64,000 bases of DNA, from assembly GCF_000013645.1 (NCBI RefSeq), contig NC_007952.1:2976001-3040000 (forward strand), in the 5' to 3' direction. The translations under genes and the position numbers were made by a program. The notes under the pieces were generated by a model that was not told the origin of the DNA, did not search any database, and was given only the letters and a program-made list of their open reading frames with translations. The stretch's first letter is position 1; each line of letters starts with the position of its first letter. This stretch comes from Paraburkholderia xenovorans LB400 (GTDB taxonomy: Bacteria > Pseudomonadota > Gammaproteobacteria > Burkholderiales > Burkholderiaceae). Below are positions 17,567-26,154 of the stretch, piece by piece.

Positions 17567-18088
17567 ATGAACGCATTCAAACTCAAAACGCTCGTTTTCG
17601 CAGCAGCTCTGGTTGGTTCGGCAAGCGCCACGGCAGCGGGCAATGCCACCGCCACCTTGACGAACACCGCGACCATTGTTGCAAGTTGCACGCTCGGCGC
17701 CACAGGATTCACCAACACATATGACCCGGTCACTGCGAATGCCACGGCCCCGGTGAGAGACGCCACCGCGTCCGTCACGTACACCTGCACCAACGGCGGC
17801 ACAGGTGCACTCATTGCGCTCGACGGCGGCAACCACGAAACGGGCACATCCGCTGTGCCGATCCGGCATCTCGCTGGCGCGACCAATACCACCGACCTTC
17901 TGGCTTACAACCTCTACCAGGAGCCCACCTATACGACGCCTTGGGGCTATGCGGCGGCCGCCGAGCTTGCCGCAATCGAAGACGGTGTCCAGCACGTGCT
18001 GACCGTATATACGGAAATTCCGGCGGGTCAAAGCCTTCTCCACGTGGATACGTACAGCGATACGGTGACCGCCACCATTACCTTCTGA
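17567..18088 (+). CDS. Spore-coat-U-domain pilin (archaic chaperone-usher)
   Basis: A 173-residue secreted pilin. The Sec signal peptide (MNAFKLKTLVFAAALVGSASA) is followed by a mature domain with Cys41 and Cys74, a likely disulfide. Alternating hydrophobic strands lead to the SYSDTVTATITF-type C-terminal strand used for donor-strand exchange (here TYSDTVTATITF). It corresponds to the main subunit CsuA/B of Csu pili. A chaperone, an usher and a second SCPU protein follow immediately in the same direction. Expected location is the cell surface, with a role in attachment or biofilm formation. Confidence 0.88.
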   Translation: MNAFKLKTLVFAAALVGSASATAAGNATATLTNTATIVASCTLGATGFTNTYDPVTANATAPVRDATASVTYTCTNGGTGALIALDGGNHETGTSAVPIRHLAGATNTTDLLAYNLYQEPTYTTPWGYAAAAELAAIEDGVQHVLTVYTEIPAGQSLLHVDTYSDTVTATITF

Positions 18089-18104
18089 TAGAAGGTTGGC
18101 GCCC

Positions 18105-18830
18105 ATGCTATGCAACACCAGGTGGGCAACGCGGGCCATCGTATTTCTGCTGGCCTGCGTCTACCCGGCGCTGAATGCGTCGGCGAGTTCTTTCATCGCC
18201 AGCCCGATCACATTTGATCTCACTTCGAGCAAGCCGATGTCGATTCTGCGTTTGACCAACCAGGGCGAAAGCGATCTTCGCCTGCAGGTGCACGCGGTGA
18301 AGTGGAGTACCGATGGGCACGTCGAGACTCAGGTCGATACGGACGAAGTCATTCTCAATCCCCCCATATTCACCATCAAGCCCGGACAGCAGCAGTTCCT
18401 GCGGTTTGGCCTGCGCTCGGTCACGCAAACGGCGAAAGAGCAAAGCTATCGTTTGATAGTGGACGAAATACCCGACGAAACAGCGAGCGGCGAAAAACTT
18501 GGATTGCGAACAGTGCTGCGAGTCAGCATTCCGGTATTCATCAATCCGCTGCAAAAAAACGTGCATGTGAGCTGGCATCTGATCAGGAAAGGCTCGCAAT
18601 ATGTTCTGGTCGCGGACAATAGCGGCGACACGCACATCAAGATAAACGGATTCGCCATTGTCGACGACAAGGGCACGTCGCGAATCATCAACAGCGACCC
18701 GGCGTACATTCTGCCGCAACAACGGAAAGAGTGGCCGCTCGTGACCGGCGGCAGCCTTGGTCGCATTACACTGAAAATACTCACGCCAGTTGGGCAAAGT
18801 GAAGAAGTACTCGATGCGGAGTCTGAATAG
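18105..18830 (+). CDS. Periplasmic pilus chaperone (CsuC-like)
   Basis: A 241-residue two-domain PapD-like chaperone with a signal peptide (RAIVFLLACVYPALNASA). The first immunoglobulin-like domain contains SKPMSILRLTNQGESDLRLQVHA, and the second includes VLRVSIPVFI and IINSDPAYILPQQ. It should carry SCPU subunits to the usher. The ATG at 18105 is preferred over an in-frame TTG at 18096 because GAAGG lies 9 bp before the ATG and directly abuts the TTG. It starts 16 bp after the pilin gene, and its 3' end overlaps the usher start, so the four genes form an operon. Confidence 0.88.
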   Translation: MLCNTRWATRAIVFLLACVYPALNASASSFIASPITFDLTSSKPMSILRLTNQGESDLRLQVHAVKWSTDGHVETQVDTDEVILNPPIFTIKPGQQQFLRFGLRSVTQTAKEQSYRLIVDEIPDETASGEKLGLRTVLRVSIPVFINPLQKNVHVSWHLIRKGSQYVLVADNSGDTHIKINGFAIVDDKGTSRIINSDPAYILPQQRKEWPLVTGGSLGRITLKILTPVGQSEEVLDAESE

Positions 18831-21111
18831 CGGACTCGCATGCGGGCTACTGCTTTCGGTCATGATGTCGGACCTCCGTGCGCAAACCAGCGCGCCGGTC
18901 ATTACGCCCGAGGTTGTCGCAGTCACGGTCAACGGCAAGGAGGTTGCAGACTTCGCAAATGTGCTCAGAACGAGCGACGGTAAGATCTTTATTGCCAGCC
19001 AGCTGCTCCCCGTAGTCCGCTTGAGCGTGACCCACGCGGAAGTCCTGCACGTTGGCGGGAATGAATACTGCCGCATCGATAATCTGCCGGACACGCACGT
19101 GGCGTTTGACGATGCGACCCAGACCCTTCGCATCGTGGCAAGCGGTTCGGCGTTCAACGGGACGACTGCCAGCATAGGCGGACAGCCGCGTCGTAATGTG
19201 CAGGCGCCGGCCGTGGGCGGATATCTGAACTACGATCTGACTTACAGTAGATCCGCCGTTTATCGTAATTTTGGTGCGCTCCTCGACGCAAATGTGTTTG
19301 GCGTGGCGGGTGGAGAGTTCCAGTATCGGGAGATTTATCGGCAGACGGCCGCGATCAATTCTCTTTACCGGCTCGACACGAGATATGTCAAAGATTTTCC
19401 CGATTCGATCGCCACGCTGACGCTGGGCGATTCAACGACGGTATCGAGCAACTGGTCAAATCAGGTCTACTTCGGCGGAATACAGTACAACACCAACTTT
19501 TCGATCCGGCCCGATGTCATCCCGACACCATTGCCAACGCTTTCTGGTGTTGCGCAAGCGCCGTCAACCGTGAACATCTATGTCGACAGCGTGCTGCGCG
19601 CGTCGACCAATGTGAATAGCGGGCCCTTCGCGCTGAGCAACGTTCCGGTTTTCACAGGGCAAGGCAATGTGCAGATGGTCGTCGAGGATGCACTCGGACG
19701 GCAGCAGGTCATCTCCCAGCCGTTTATAAACAGCCCGCTTATGTTGCGGGAGGGCACCCATGCTGGATCGTTCGAGGCGGGCTTGCAGCGCGAAAACTAC
19801 GGTCTTGCCGGCAGCCGCTATGCGGACGGCTTCGTTTCCGGCACCTATCGTTATGGGTTCAGATACATGACTGCCGAAACGCATGCCGAAGCCACCGCCC
19901 GGAATCAGGACGTGGGTGTTGGATCGACTATTCCTCTATTCAATTTCGTGGTTCTGAGCGCCAGTGTGGCCGGCAGCACGTCGCAGTATGGTTCGGGTGC
20001 ACTGGTCCAGGTGCAGTTATCGCATCAGTCACCGGGCTTTGGCATTTCTGTCAGCGACACGATCACCACCAGGAACTACTGGCAACTCGGATACGGTAGC
20101 AGTAACCGCCCCGCTTCGCATGAGTTCCTGGCGCAAGGAAGCATTTCGCTCGGCCCCCGCATCTCGTTTTCTCTGAGCTATCTGAACGATGCAAATCGTG
20201 ATTTGCCGAACATCGAGGCGGTAGCCACTGGCCTGACATTCGACATGCGCCGTTACGGCAGCCTGTCGCTGAGCGTCAGCAAGGCGTTGTCGAGCATACG
20301 GACGCTGACGGCCGGCGCGCTGTGGGTCATTCCATACGGGCATCAATCGGTCGCGACCAGTCAGATTAATTTCGGCGCTCATGATACGACGGCAAACCTC
20401 GAAGTTTTCCGGGCACCGGATCTCGAGGGCGGTTGGGGATATCGTGCGCGCACCACTTTCATCAACGACGATTCGCAGGATGTCGGCGTGACCTATCTGA
20501 GCAAGCTCGGGCAAATCGAGCTTGGTGCCAACCATATGGCCGGCCAGTTCAACGAGCAGGCTGAAGCGACAGGCGGAATTGCGATGCTCGGCGGCATTGT
20601 GCGGCCCACACGGTGGATCGACGGCAGTTTCGCAATGGCCGAAGTGCCGCTCAGGCAAACCGTCGACGTCTATTCGAATAACCGGGTGATCGGTCACACG
20701 GACAGCAGCGGCATTGCCATGCTTCCCAACCTGGTTGCCTATGAAGAGAACCGTATTCGCCTTGACGACGCGGCAATTCCACTGGATGTGGCGCTCGATC
20801 TTTCGGAACGGATAGTGACTCCGCCGCAGAAGGGCGGGTATCTGATCAGGTTTGACGCGAAGAAAGTGACAGGCGCAACGATTATCCTGGTTGACGAACA
20901 CAATCTGCCAATCCCTGCGGGCGCAGTTGTTGGCGCCGAGGGTCAGGCGAGCCAGCAAGTCGCTCGCAATGGCGAGGTGTTCATGCCGGATATTGTGCTA
21001 CCGGCCAGTGTGACCGCGACCTGGGGCGCGAGGCGTTGCACGGCAAAGGCGCTGGCGCCTGCTTCACCCATCGTGCTCCCGACGGTGGGTCCTTTTGTTT
21101 GCGGCGAATGA
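18814..21111 (+). CDS. Outer-membrane fimbrial usher (CsuD-like)
   Basis: A 765-residue usher that forms the outer-membrane pore for pilus assembly. After the signal peptide (ACGLLLSVMMSDLRAQ) comes an N-terminal chaperone-binding domain (PEVVAVTVNGKEV). The barrel follows with characteristic usher segments (GGEFQYREIYRQ, RYVKDFPDSIATLTLGD, and the plug region APSTVNIYVDSVLRASTNVNSGPFALSNVPVFTG), then C-terminal domains (VVGAEGQASQQVARNGEVFMPDI). The ATG at 18814 follows GAAGAAG; an in-frame TTG at 18790 is the alternative. It overlaps the chaperone gene by 17 bp and is followed after 1 bp by a second SCPU gene. Confidence 0.9.
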   Translation: MRSLNSGLACGLLLSVMMSDLRAQTSAPVITPEVVAVTVNGKEVADFANVLRTSDGKIFIASQLLPVVRLSVTHAEVLHVGGNEYCRIDNLPDTHVAFDDATQTLRIVASGSAFNGTTASIGGQPRRNVQAPAVGGYLNYDLTYSRSAVYRNFGALLDANVFGVAGGEFQYREIYRQTAAINSLYRLDTRYVKDFPDSIATLTLGDSTTVSSNWSNQVYFGGIQYNTNFSIRPDVIPTPLPTLSGVAQAPSTVNIYVDSVLRASTNVNSGPFALSNVPVFTGQGNVQMVVEDALGRQQVISQPFINSPLMLREGTHAGSFEAGLQRENYGLAGSRYADGFVSGTYRYGFRYMTAETHAEATARNQDVGVGSTIPLFNFVVLSASVAGSTSQYGSGALVQVQLSHQSPGFGISVSDTITTRNYWQLGYGSSNRPASHEFLAQGSISLGPRISFSLSYLNDANRDLPNIEAVATGLTFDMRRYGSLSLSVSKALSSIRTLTAGALWVIPYGHQSVATSQINFGAHDTTANLEVFRAPDLEGGWGYRARTTFINDDSQDVGVTYLSKLGQIELGANHMAGQFNEQAEATGGIAMLGGIVRPTRWIDGSFAMAEVPLRQTVDVYSNNRVIGHTDSSGIAMLPNLVAYEENRIRLDDAAIPLDVALDLSERIVTPPQKGGYLIRFDAKKVTGATIILVDEHNLPIPAGAVVGAEGQASQQVARNGEVFMPDIVLPASVTATWGARRCTAKALAPASPIVLPTVGPFVCGE

Positions 21112-21112
21112 A

Positions 21113-21574
21113 ATGAAAATGCTCGAGGTTGCAGTACTGACATTGGCGATATCTGCCTGCGCGAGCGCCAACGCGGATCCCACCTGCACGGTTTCAGCGA
21201 GTGGAGTGGCGTTTGGAAATTACAATCCGCTCGCGAATGCCAACGCTGACGGCACGGGTTCGGTGAGTGTGACTTGCACCGGTTCCGCAACCGTGACGTA
21301 CACGATCGGTGCTTCCACGGGGAGCGGAGCCTATCTGGCGAGGAAACTGGTGTCAGGCGGTCAGACGCTTAACTACAACGTTTATGTCGACAACACCCGA
21401 ACGACGATCTGGGGCGATGGAAGCTCGGGCACCCGTTTGATTTCCGGAAACGTCGTTGCGACGTCTGGCGGTGCCACCCAGGCATCCACGGTATATGGAC
21501 GCATTTCTTCCGCTCAGGCAACCGCGAGCGTGGGATCGTACAGCGACACATTGACCGTGACGGTCACGTATTGA
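21113..21574 (+). CDS. Second spore-coat-U-domain protein (minor subunit or tip)
   Basis: A 153-residue secreted SCPU protein. The signal peptide (MKMLEVAVLTLAISACASANA) precedes one SCPU domain (CTVSASGVAFGNYNPLANANADGTGSVSVTC) that ends in SVGSYSDTLTVTVTY, a donor-strand-like C-terminus. It sits where the tip adhesin CsuE is found in Csu operons, but CsuE is about twice as long with two domains. This is either a minor subunit or a single-domain tip. The ATG at 21113 comes 1 bp after the usher stop, so translation is probably coupled. Confidence 0.83.
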   Translation: MKMLEVAVLTLAISACASANADPTCTVSASGVAFGNYNPLANANADGTGSVSVTCTGSATVTYTIGASTGSGAYLARKLVSGGQTLNYNVYVDNTRTTIWGDGSSGTRLISGNVVATSGGATQASTVYGRISSAQATASVGSYSDTLTVTVTY

Positions 21575-21709
21575 TGCACCGCCGGCGCAATTCACAAGGA
21601 TTACGAATCGCCGGAAAGACGGGTGCATGAAGCAAAGGGAGCGTTGCGCGAAAAACGGCGCTTGCCCGAATCGTCCGCCACGAGGAATGACGTGCTATGC
21701 CCGTTTCCT

Positions 21710-22570
21710 TCACGCAAACGTGACGTGCACGAGACACGGAAGATACCTTTTGTTCGCCGGGTTCATGCAAAGCAGGTCTTCCATCACTTTCGGCCAGCCA
21801 CGCGGTGCCCGGTATTCGAGCAATCTGACGGTTTCCACGCCCGAAGACCATTCGCGTAGACAAGCGCCGATATTGTCGGCGTCGATACCCCACGGCATAG
21901 GCGGCAGCAGGTAGCGAGGGGTCTTCATGACGCCCCACATCGTTAGCGAGGAAAACCATTGCGGGATCACGTCGAAAACGAGTTCCGCTTTCGGAAAGCG
22001 GGCGGCCAGGTCCGCAAAGAGGCGCTTTACGGCCGTAGGCTCGAGATACATGAACAGCCCTTGTGCCACTATGAACACGTCGGCGGTCGGCTCTATTTCA
22101 TTGGCCCACGCGAGGTCGAGCGCGTTCGCCGCAATGTGGTGGAACCGTTTCGAGGGCTTCAGAAAATTCTCGCGAAATTCGATGGCGGCAGGAAGATCGA
22201 CCGTGAGCCATTGCATCCGGCCGTTATCGACACGGTGCGCCTGTGTTTCCAGGCCTTCGCCTAGCGAAACGACCACGCCGTCGGGGTGGCTCTCGAGCCA
22301 GCGCATGATCAGATGATCGATTTCCGCTGCCCGCACGGCGAATGAGCCGTCCGGACTACCGAACCGGCCGGCAAAGTCGTAGTCGATCGCCTCGCATATC
22401 CGGACGCTGTCGTGGTCCGTCAAAACACCATCGGACCGTCCCGACTCGCACGCCCGGTCATACAGGGTCCACAACATCGTTTCCGACACGCCGTCGAGAT
22501 TCGACACGACGTTAGTCGCTTCGGCGGGCTTGTCCCGCCGCGCAGCTTTAACCGGACGGCGTGAGACCAC
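21710..22570 (-). CDS. Class I SAM-dependent methyltransferase (leucine carboxyl methyltransferase family)
   Basis: About 286 residues resembling the PPM1/LCM family found in polyketide and unknown bacterial pathways. Features are VVSLGEGLETQAHRVDNG (SAM loop), WLTVDLPAAIEFRENFL, and ADVFIVAQGLFMYLEPTAVKRLF, with the Gly-Leu-(F/M)-Met-Tyr-Leu motif of the family. The start is uncertain. A GTG at 22570 is taken here; a TTG at 22579 would overlap the upstream stop as TTGA. The frame stays open upstream through the preceding gene, so length alone does not decide. It is tightly coupled to a phasin-like gene. The substrate is unknown. Confidence 0.78.
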   Translation of the reverse strand: MVSRRPVKAARRDKPAEATNVVSNLDGVSETMLWTLYDRACESGRSDGVLTDHDSVRICEAIDYDFAGRFGSPDGSFAVRAAEIDHLIMRWLESHPDGVVVSLGEGLETQAHRVDNGRMQWLTVDLPAAIEFRENFLKPSKRFHHIAANALDLAWANEIEPTADVFIVAQGLFMYLEPTAVKRLFADLAARFPKAELVFDVIPQWFSSLTMWGVMKTPRYLLPPMPWGIDADNIGACLREWSSGVETVRLLEYRAPRGWPKVMEDLLCMNPANKRYLPCLVHVTFA

Positions 22571-22575
22571 AGCGC

Positions 22576-23067
22576 TCAAAGTGCACCCAGACGCTTCGCG
22601 TTGGCGGTTGCACGATGGTGAATAGGGGTGAGACTTTCCTGCATCACACGCGCAGCCATGTTTGCCAAACGCAATGGGTTGGCGGGCACATCGGCCGCGA
22701 GTCCGTTCAGGGCGGTCTGGCGCTCGATCCACTGTGACGGTGATTGGCTCGACGCGAGTGCGACGGCCGCGGCGGACGTTGCCCACACGTGGCTGCTTGT
22801 ATCGACGGCAACCACCATAGCAAGGTTCAGAAAGCCGAGCCCGAAGGCCTGGAGCGATTCCGCCGCGGCCTCTTTCTTCTCCTCGCTCATGAGACTGAAT
22901 TCGTTGCGGTCGCGCTCGCTCGGAATGGGGCCGGCAAACGCCATGCGCGTCGTGCGATGCCCCACTACCTGCGCGGTAGCGGCGAACATCTCTCCGGCTG
23001 CTGTGACGGCCTGCAACCAGGTAGCGGACAGGTCCGCAAGGAGCGAGTGCGATGTAGATGGCGTCAT
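22576..23067 (-). CDS. Phasin-like granule-associated protein
   Basis: A 163-residue helical, Ala-rich protein without cysteine or signal peptide. Segments LLADLSATWLQAVTAAGEMFAA and LNGLAADVPANPLRLANMAARVMQE look like the amphipathic helices of phasins, and SEEKKEAAAESLQAFGLG is typical of PHA granule-associated proteins. The ATG at 23067 follows GGGAG. It lies directly upstream of the methyltransferase gene on the same strand, overlapping or nearly touching it. Assignment rests on composition and pattern, so another helical protein cannot be excluded. The 286 bp on its upstream side hold no gene I can support. Confidence 0.55.
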   Translation of the reverse strand: MTPSTSHSLLADLSATWLQAVTAAGEMFAATAQVVGHRTTRMAFAGPIPSERDRNEFSLMSEEKKEAAAESLQAFGLGFLNLAMVVAVDTSSHVWATSAAAVALASSQSPSQWIERQTALNGLAADVPANPLRLANMAARVMQESLTPIHHRATANAKRLGAL

Positions 23068-23353
23068 GGAAATGCTCCCTTGATGACTGTTGACGTGGCA
23101 AATTGCCTTGACGCAGGCGAAAGCGCGAGCGAATGAATCGAATATCACGCGGATCGACGTCGCTGCCGGAAACAAAAGGGTACAAGCCTCGCAAGTCCAA
23201 CCCGCTGGCCCAGCATAGGCCGCCTTATGGTGCAATGCAACATATATCGAACCCGAGGTCCAGCCGCCCGAGTGGAAAACAGGGCTAACGGCCGCCGGAG
23301 CGCTATCCGGCCTGGGGACTCACTGGACGCATGACGGTGCAGCGCCGTGCTAA

Positions 23354-23821
23354 CTACCGTGCGTCCGCATCAGTGTTGCGCACGGTGCAGATCAGATCCG
23401 CTGACGCCGCAACCACATTATCCACTTCCGCGCACGCCCTGAACTTCCAGATGCCGCGCATATGCCGCTCGAACGTTGCGTTCAGGATCAGCTGGTCGCC
23501 CGGCTCGACTACGCGTTTGAAGCGCGCATTGTCGATGCCGACGAACAGGTACAGCGTGTTGCCGGGATCGTGCGGTTCTTCCGAGAACGTCAGCAGCGCC
23601 GCGGCCTGCGCGAGCGCTTCGAGAATCAGCACGCCCGGCATCACGGGACGGCTCGGAAAGTGACCCATGAAGTACGGCTCGTTGATCGACACGTTCTTCA
23701 GCGCCTTGATGCGCTTGTGCGGCTCGAGTTCGAGCACCCGATCGACGAGCAGAATCGGATAACGATGCGGCAGCAGCGTGAGAATCTTGTGAATGTCGAG
23801 ATTGATTTTTTCGGTGCTCAT
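23354..23821 (-). CDS. fabZ: 3-hydroxyacyl-ACP dehydratase FabZ (extra copy)
   Basis: A 155-residue hotdog dehydratase of fatty-acid synthesis. The motif HFPSRPVMPGVLILEALAQAAA carries the catalytic His and Glu. ILTLLPHRYPILLVDRVLELEP is the standard FabZ N-terminus. The start at 23821 (MSTEKINLDIHKI) matches the family; the frame upstream is not FabZ-like. It is not in the usual lpxD-fabZ-lpxA cluster but next to an extra rpoD, with 80 bp between rpoD's stop and the fabZ start, so it is probably a second, conditionally expressed copy. Confidence 0.93.
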   Translation of the reverse strand: MSTEKINLDIHKILTLLPHRYPILLVDRVLELEPHKRIKALKNVSINEPYFMGHFPSRPVMPGVLILEALAQAAALLTFSEEPHDPGNTLYLFVGIDNARFKRVVEPGDQLILNATFERHMRGIWKFRACAEVDNVVAASADLICTVRNTDADAR

Positions 23822-23900
23822 GGTATTTCTGCTCACGCATTGGCCGTACGGCGATGGGTCTGGATGCCGGCGCACGGTTTCATCATTCTGCCCGTGCCAT

Positions 23901-25844
23901 CTAGCCTTCATCCAGAAACGACTTCAGGCGCGCGGATCGGGCCGGATGCCGCAGCTTGCGCAGCGCCTTCACTTCAATCTGACGAATCCGCTCGCGCGTC
24001 AACTCAAACTGTTCTCCGAGTTCCTCCAGTGTGTGATCCCTGCTGCTCTCAATACCGAAACGCAGACGCAAAATCTTCGCTTCGCGCGGCGTCAACGTCA
24101 TGAGCGCCTCGCTGATGGCGTCCCGCATGCCGGCGTGGAGCGCCGCGTCGTCGGGCAGAATGGCGGCGGAGTCTTCGATCAGATCGCCTATCGAGGTATC
24201 GTCGTTTTCCCCGACGGATGCGTCGAGCGAAACCGGCTCCTTGACGATTCGCAGCATTGCCCGAACTTTCTGCTCCTGCATTTCCATCAACTGCGCGAGG
24301 AGAGCGGCGTCGGGTTCATTTCCCGTCTCCTGCAGGATCTTGCGCGAAATCCGCTTGAGCTTGTTGAGCGACTCGATCATGTGGACGGGAACCCGGATGG
24401 TGCGCGCCTGATCCGCGATCGACCGGCTGACGGCCTGCCGGATCCACCAGGTCGCGTACGTGGAGAACTTATATCCGCGGCGGTATTCGAACTTGTCCAC
24501 GGCGCGCATCAGCCCGATATTGCCTTCCTGGATCAGATCGAGAAACAGCAGCCCGCGATTCGTATAGCGCTTGGCAATGGAGATCACCAGCCGCAGATTC
24601 GCCTCGATCATTTCGCCTTTCGCGCGCAGCGTTTTCGCCTCGCTTGCGCTCAGCGCGCGACAGACCTCGCGGAACTCGTCGAGCGGCAGTACGACCCGCT
24701 TCTGCAGGGCCAGCAGCTTTTCCTGCTCCAGCCCGATCGCCGGCAGGTTTCGTTCCAGCACGCTGCTGAATGGCTGCCCCGCCGCAGCGAGTTGCCGCGC
24801 CCACGCAGGGTCGGTCTCATTGCCGCGGAAATGCGCAATGAACGTGTCGCGCGGCACGCCGCATCGCTCTACTGCGATCCGCGCGATTTCCCGCTCGATG
24901 GTTCGGACTTCGTCGGCGGATAGCCGCAGTGCGCCGCACAAGCGTTCGATCGTGCGCGCGGTGAAACGGATCGTCATCAGTTCAGCCTCGATCGCTGCCT
25001 GTGCGGCGCGATAGCGTGCGGAACCGTAGCCTTGCGTTTCATAGGCGTCGCGCAATTGGCTGAACCAGTCCGCCACTTTCGCGAATTTGGCGAGCGCGTC
25101 GTGTTTCAGCGTCTCGATGTGCTGATCGGCAGGTTCGGCTTCAGCGCCGTCATCGTCTTCGTCGCCCTGGTCGTCGTCGAACATGGGAGTGGCGCCGAGT
25201 GAATCTTCCGGCACCGCGATCATGTCGTCCGTCGCGGTTGCAGCCGGATCGACCAGACCGTCGACGAACTCGTCGATGGCCGTTTCGCCGCAGGCAACGC
25301 CGTCAGCGATCGCCAGGATCTCCGCTATCGTTGCCGGGCACGAAGATATGGCCCGGATCATGCCGTTGCGGCCTTCTTCGATTCGTTGCGCAAGGGCAAT
25401 CTCGCCCTGACGGGTGAGCAGCTCCGTGGTGCCCATTTCACGCATGTACATGCGCACGGGATCGGTCGTGCGGCCGAACTCCGCGTCCACGCTCGAGATC
25501 GCCGTTACGGCCTCTTCCTCGATCTGCTCGTCGGTCGCAACCGCGGCCGGATGATCGTTCATGATCATCGACTCCGCGTCCGGCGCCTGCTCGAACACGG
25601 CAATGCCCATTTCACTGAACGCTCTGACCACGTTCTCGATCGCATCCGGTTGCGCGAGACGCTCGGGCAGACAATCGCTAATTTCCCCACGAATGACAAA
25701 GCCGCGCTCGGTGCCGAGCTTGATCAGCGCTTTCAGGTCTGCGCGGCCGCTTTCATTTTCATTTTCTTTGCCGGATTCGTCCTGCATGCCGAGATCGTTT
25801 GCTGCCACGTCCAGTGCACGCCTTTTCACCACCCTCTTCGTCAC
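23901..25844 (-). CDS. rpoD: RpoD-type sigma-70 factor (probable second copy)
   Basis: A 647-residue primary-type sigma factor with region 1.1 (about 35-90), region 1.2 (DPVRMYMREMG, about 128-155), a long non-conserved insertion with an acidic stretch (DDDQGDEDDDGAEAE), regions 2.1-2.4 (ANLRLVISIAKRYTNRGLLFLDLIQEGNIGL and FSTYATWWIRQAVSRSI) and region 4.2 (RERIRQIEVKALRKLRHP). A GTG start with AAAGGAG is used. The usual rpsU-dnaG neighbours are absent, and fabZ and a spermidine-synthase-like gene flank it, so it is probably a paralogue of the housekeeping RpoD. The -10-recognition residues look intact, so it may read the same promoters under special conditions. Confidence 0.9.
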   Translation of the reverse strand: MTKRVVKRRALDVAANDLGMQDESGKENENESGRADLKALIKLGTERGFVIRGEISDCLPERLAQPDAIENVVRAFSEMGIAVFEQAPDAESMIMNDHPAAVATDEQIEEEAVTAISSVDAEFGRTTDPVRMYMREMGTTELLTRQGEIALAQRIEEGRNGMIRAISSCPATIAEILAIADGVACGETAIDEFVDGLVDPAATATDDMIAVPEDSLGATPMFDDDQGDEDDDGAEAEPADQHIETLKHDALAKFAKVADWFSQLRDAYETQGYGSARYRAAQAAIEAELMTIRFTARTIERLCGALRLSADEVRTIEREIARIAVERCGVPRDTFIAHFRGNETDPAWARQLAAAGQPFSSVLERNLPAIGLEQEKLLALQKRVVLPLDEFREVCRALSASEAKTLRAKGEMIEANLRLVISIAKRYTNRGLLFLDLIQEGNIGLMRAVDKFEYRRGYKFSTYATWWIRQAVSRSIADQARTIRVPVHMIESLNKLKRISRKILQETGNEPDAALLAQLMEMQEQKVRAMLRIVKEPVSLDASVGENDDTSIGDLIEDSAAILPDDAALHAGMRDAISEALMTLTPREAKILRLRFGIESSRDHTLEELGEQFELTRERIRQIEVKALRKLRHPARSARLKSFLDEG

Positions 25845-26019
25845 GCCGTCGCTCCTTTGAGTATCACGTCCGGATCAGCACGCAGCCCGTGTCCCGCCAA
25901 TTTTCGGTGGGGATGCAATGTCAAGGGCACGCGCCGCGCGTCCGATCGACTGGCTCCGCCCAGATGCCAAAGTCCCTTGCCCATGACCCGTCACACAGTG
26001 GCGGCCGAAATGACTGACG

Positions 26020-26036
26020 TGATAATATCATTATCA
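26020..26036. promoter_or_regulatory. Palindrome TGATAAT-ATC-ATTATCA (site 1)
   Basis: A perfect 7-3-7 inverted repeat lying between divergent rpoD (start 25844) and the first spermidine-synthase-like gene (start 26155, 118 bp away). The same arrangement recurs at 29172 and 30241. The half-site resembles that of Fur, but Fur's 7-1-7 spacing is not kept. I see it as the operator of an unidentified regulator. Confidence 0.65.
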
Positions 26037-26154
26037 TAATCTGCGAATCCGGTTAGCCATGTGACATGATTGCCGGCCGGGCGGGAGTGGCGCAGAGGCG
26101 CTCCCGTTATCACGAGGCTGAAGAGCCAGACCTACACGCTGCCCAGGCAACTGC

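Noticed and set aside
21113..21574. A true CsuE tip adhesin
   Set aside because: The protein is a single SCPU domain of 153 residues, about half the expected length.
26020..26036. A canonical Fur box
   Set aside because: The half-sites resemble Fur, but all three copies have a 3-bp centre instead of 1 bp and no iron-uptake gene is nearby, so I do not call it Fur without data.
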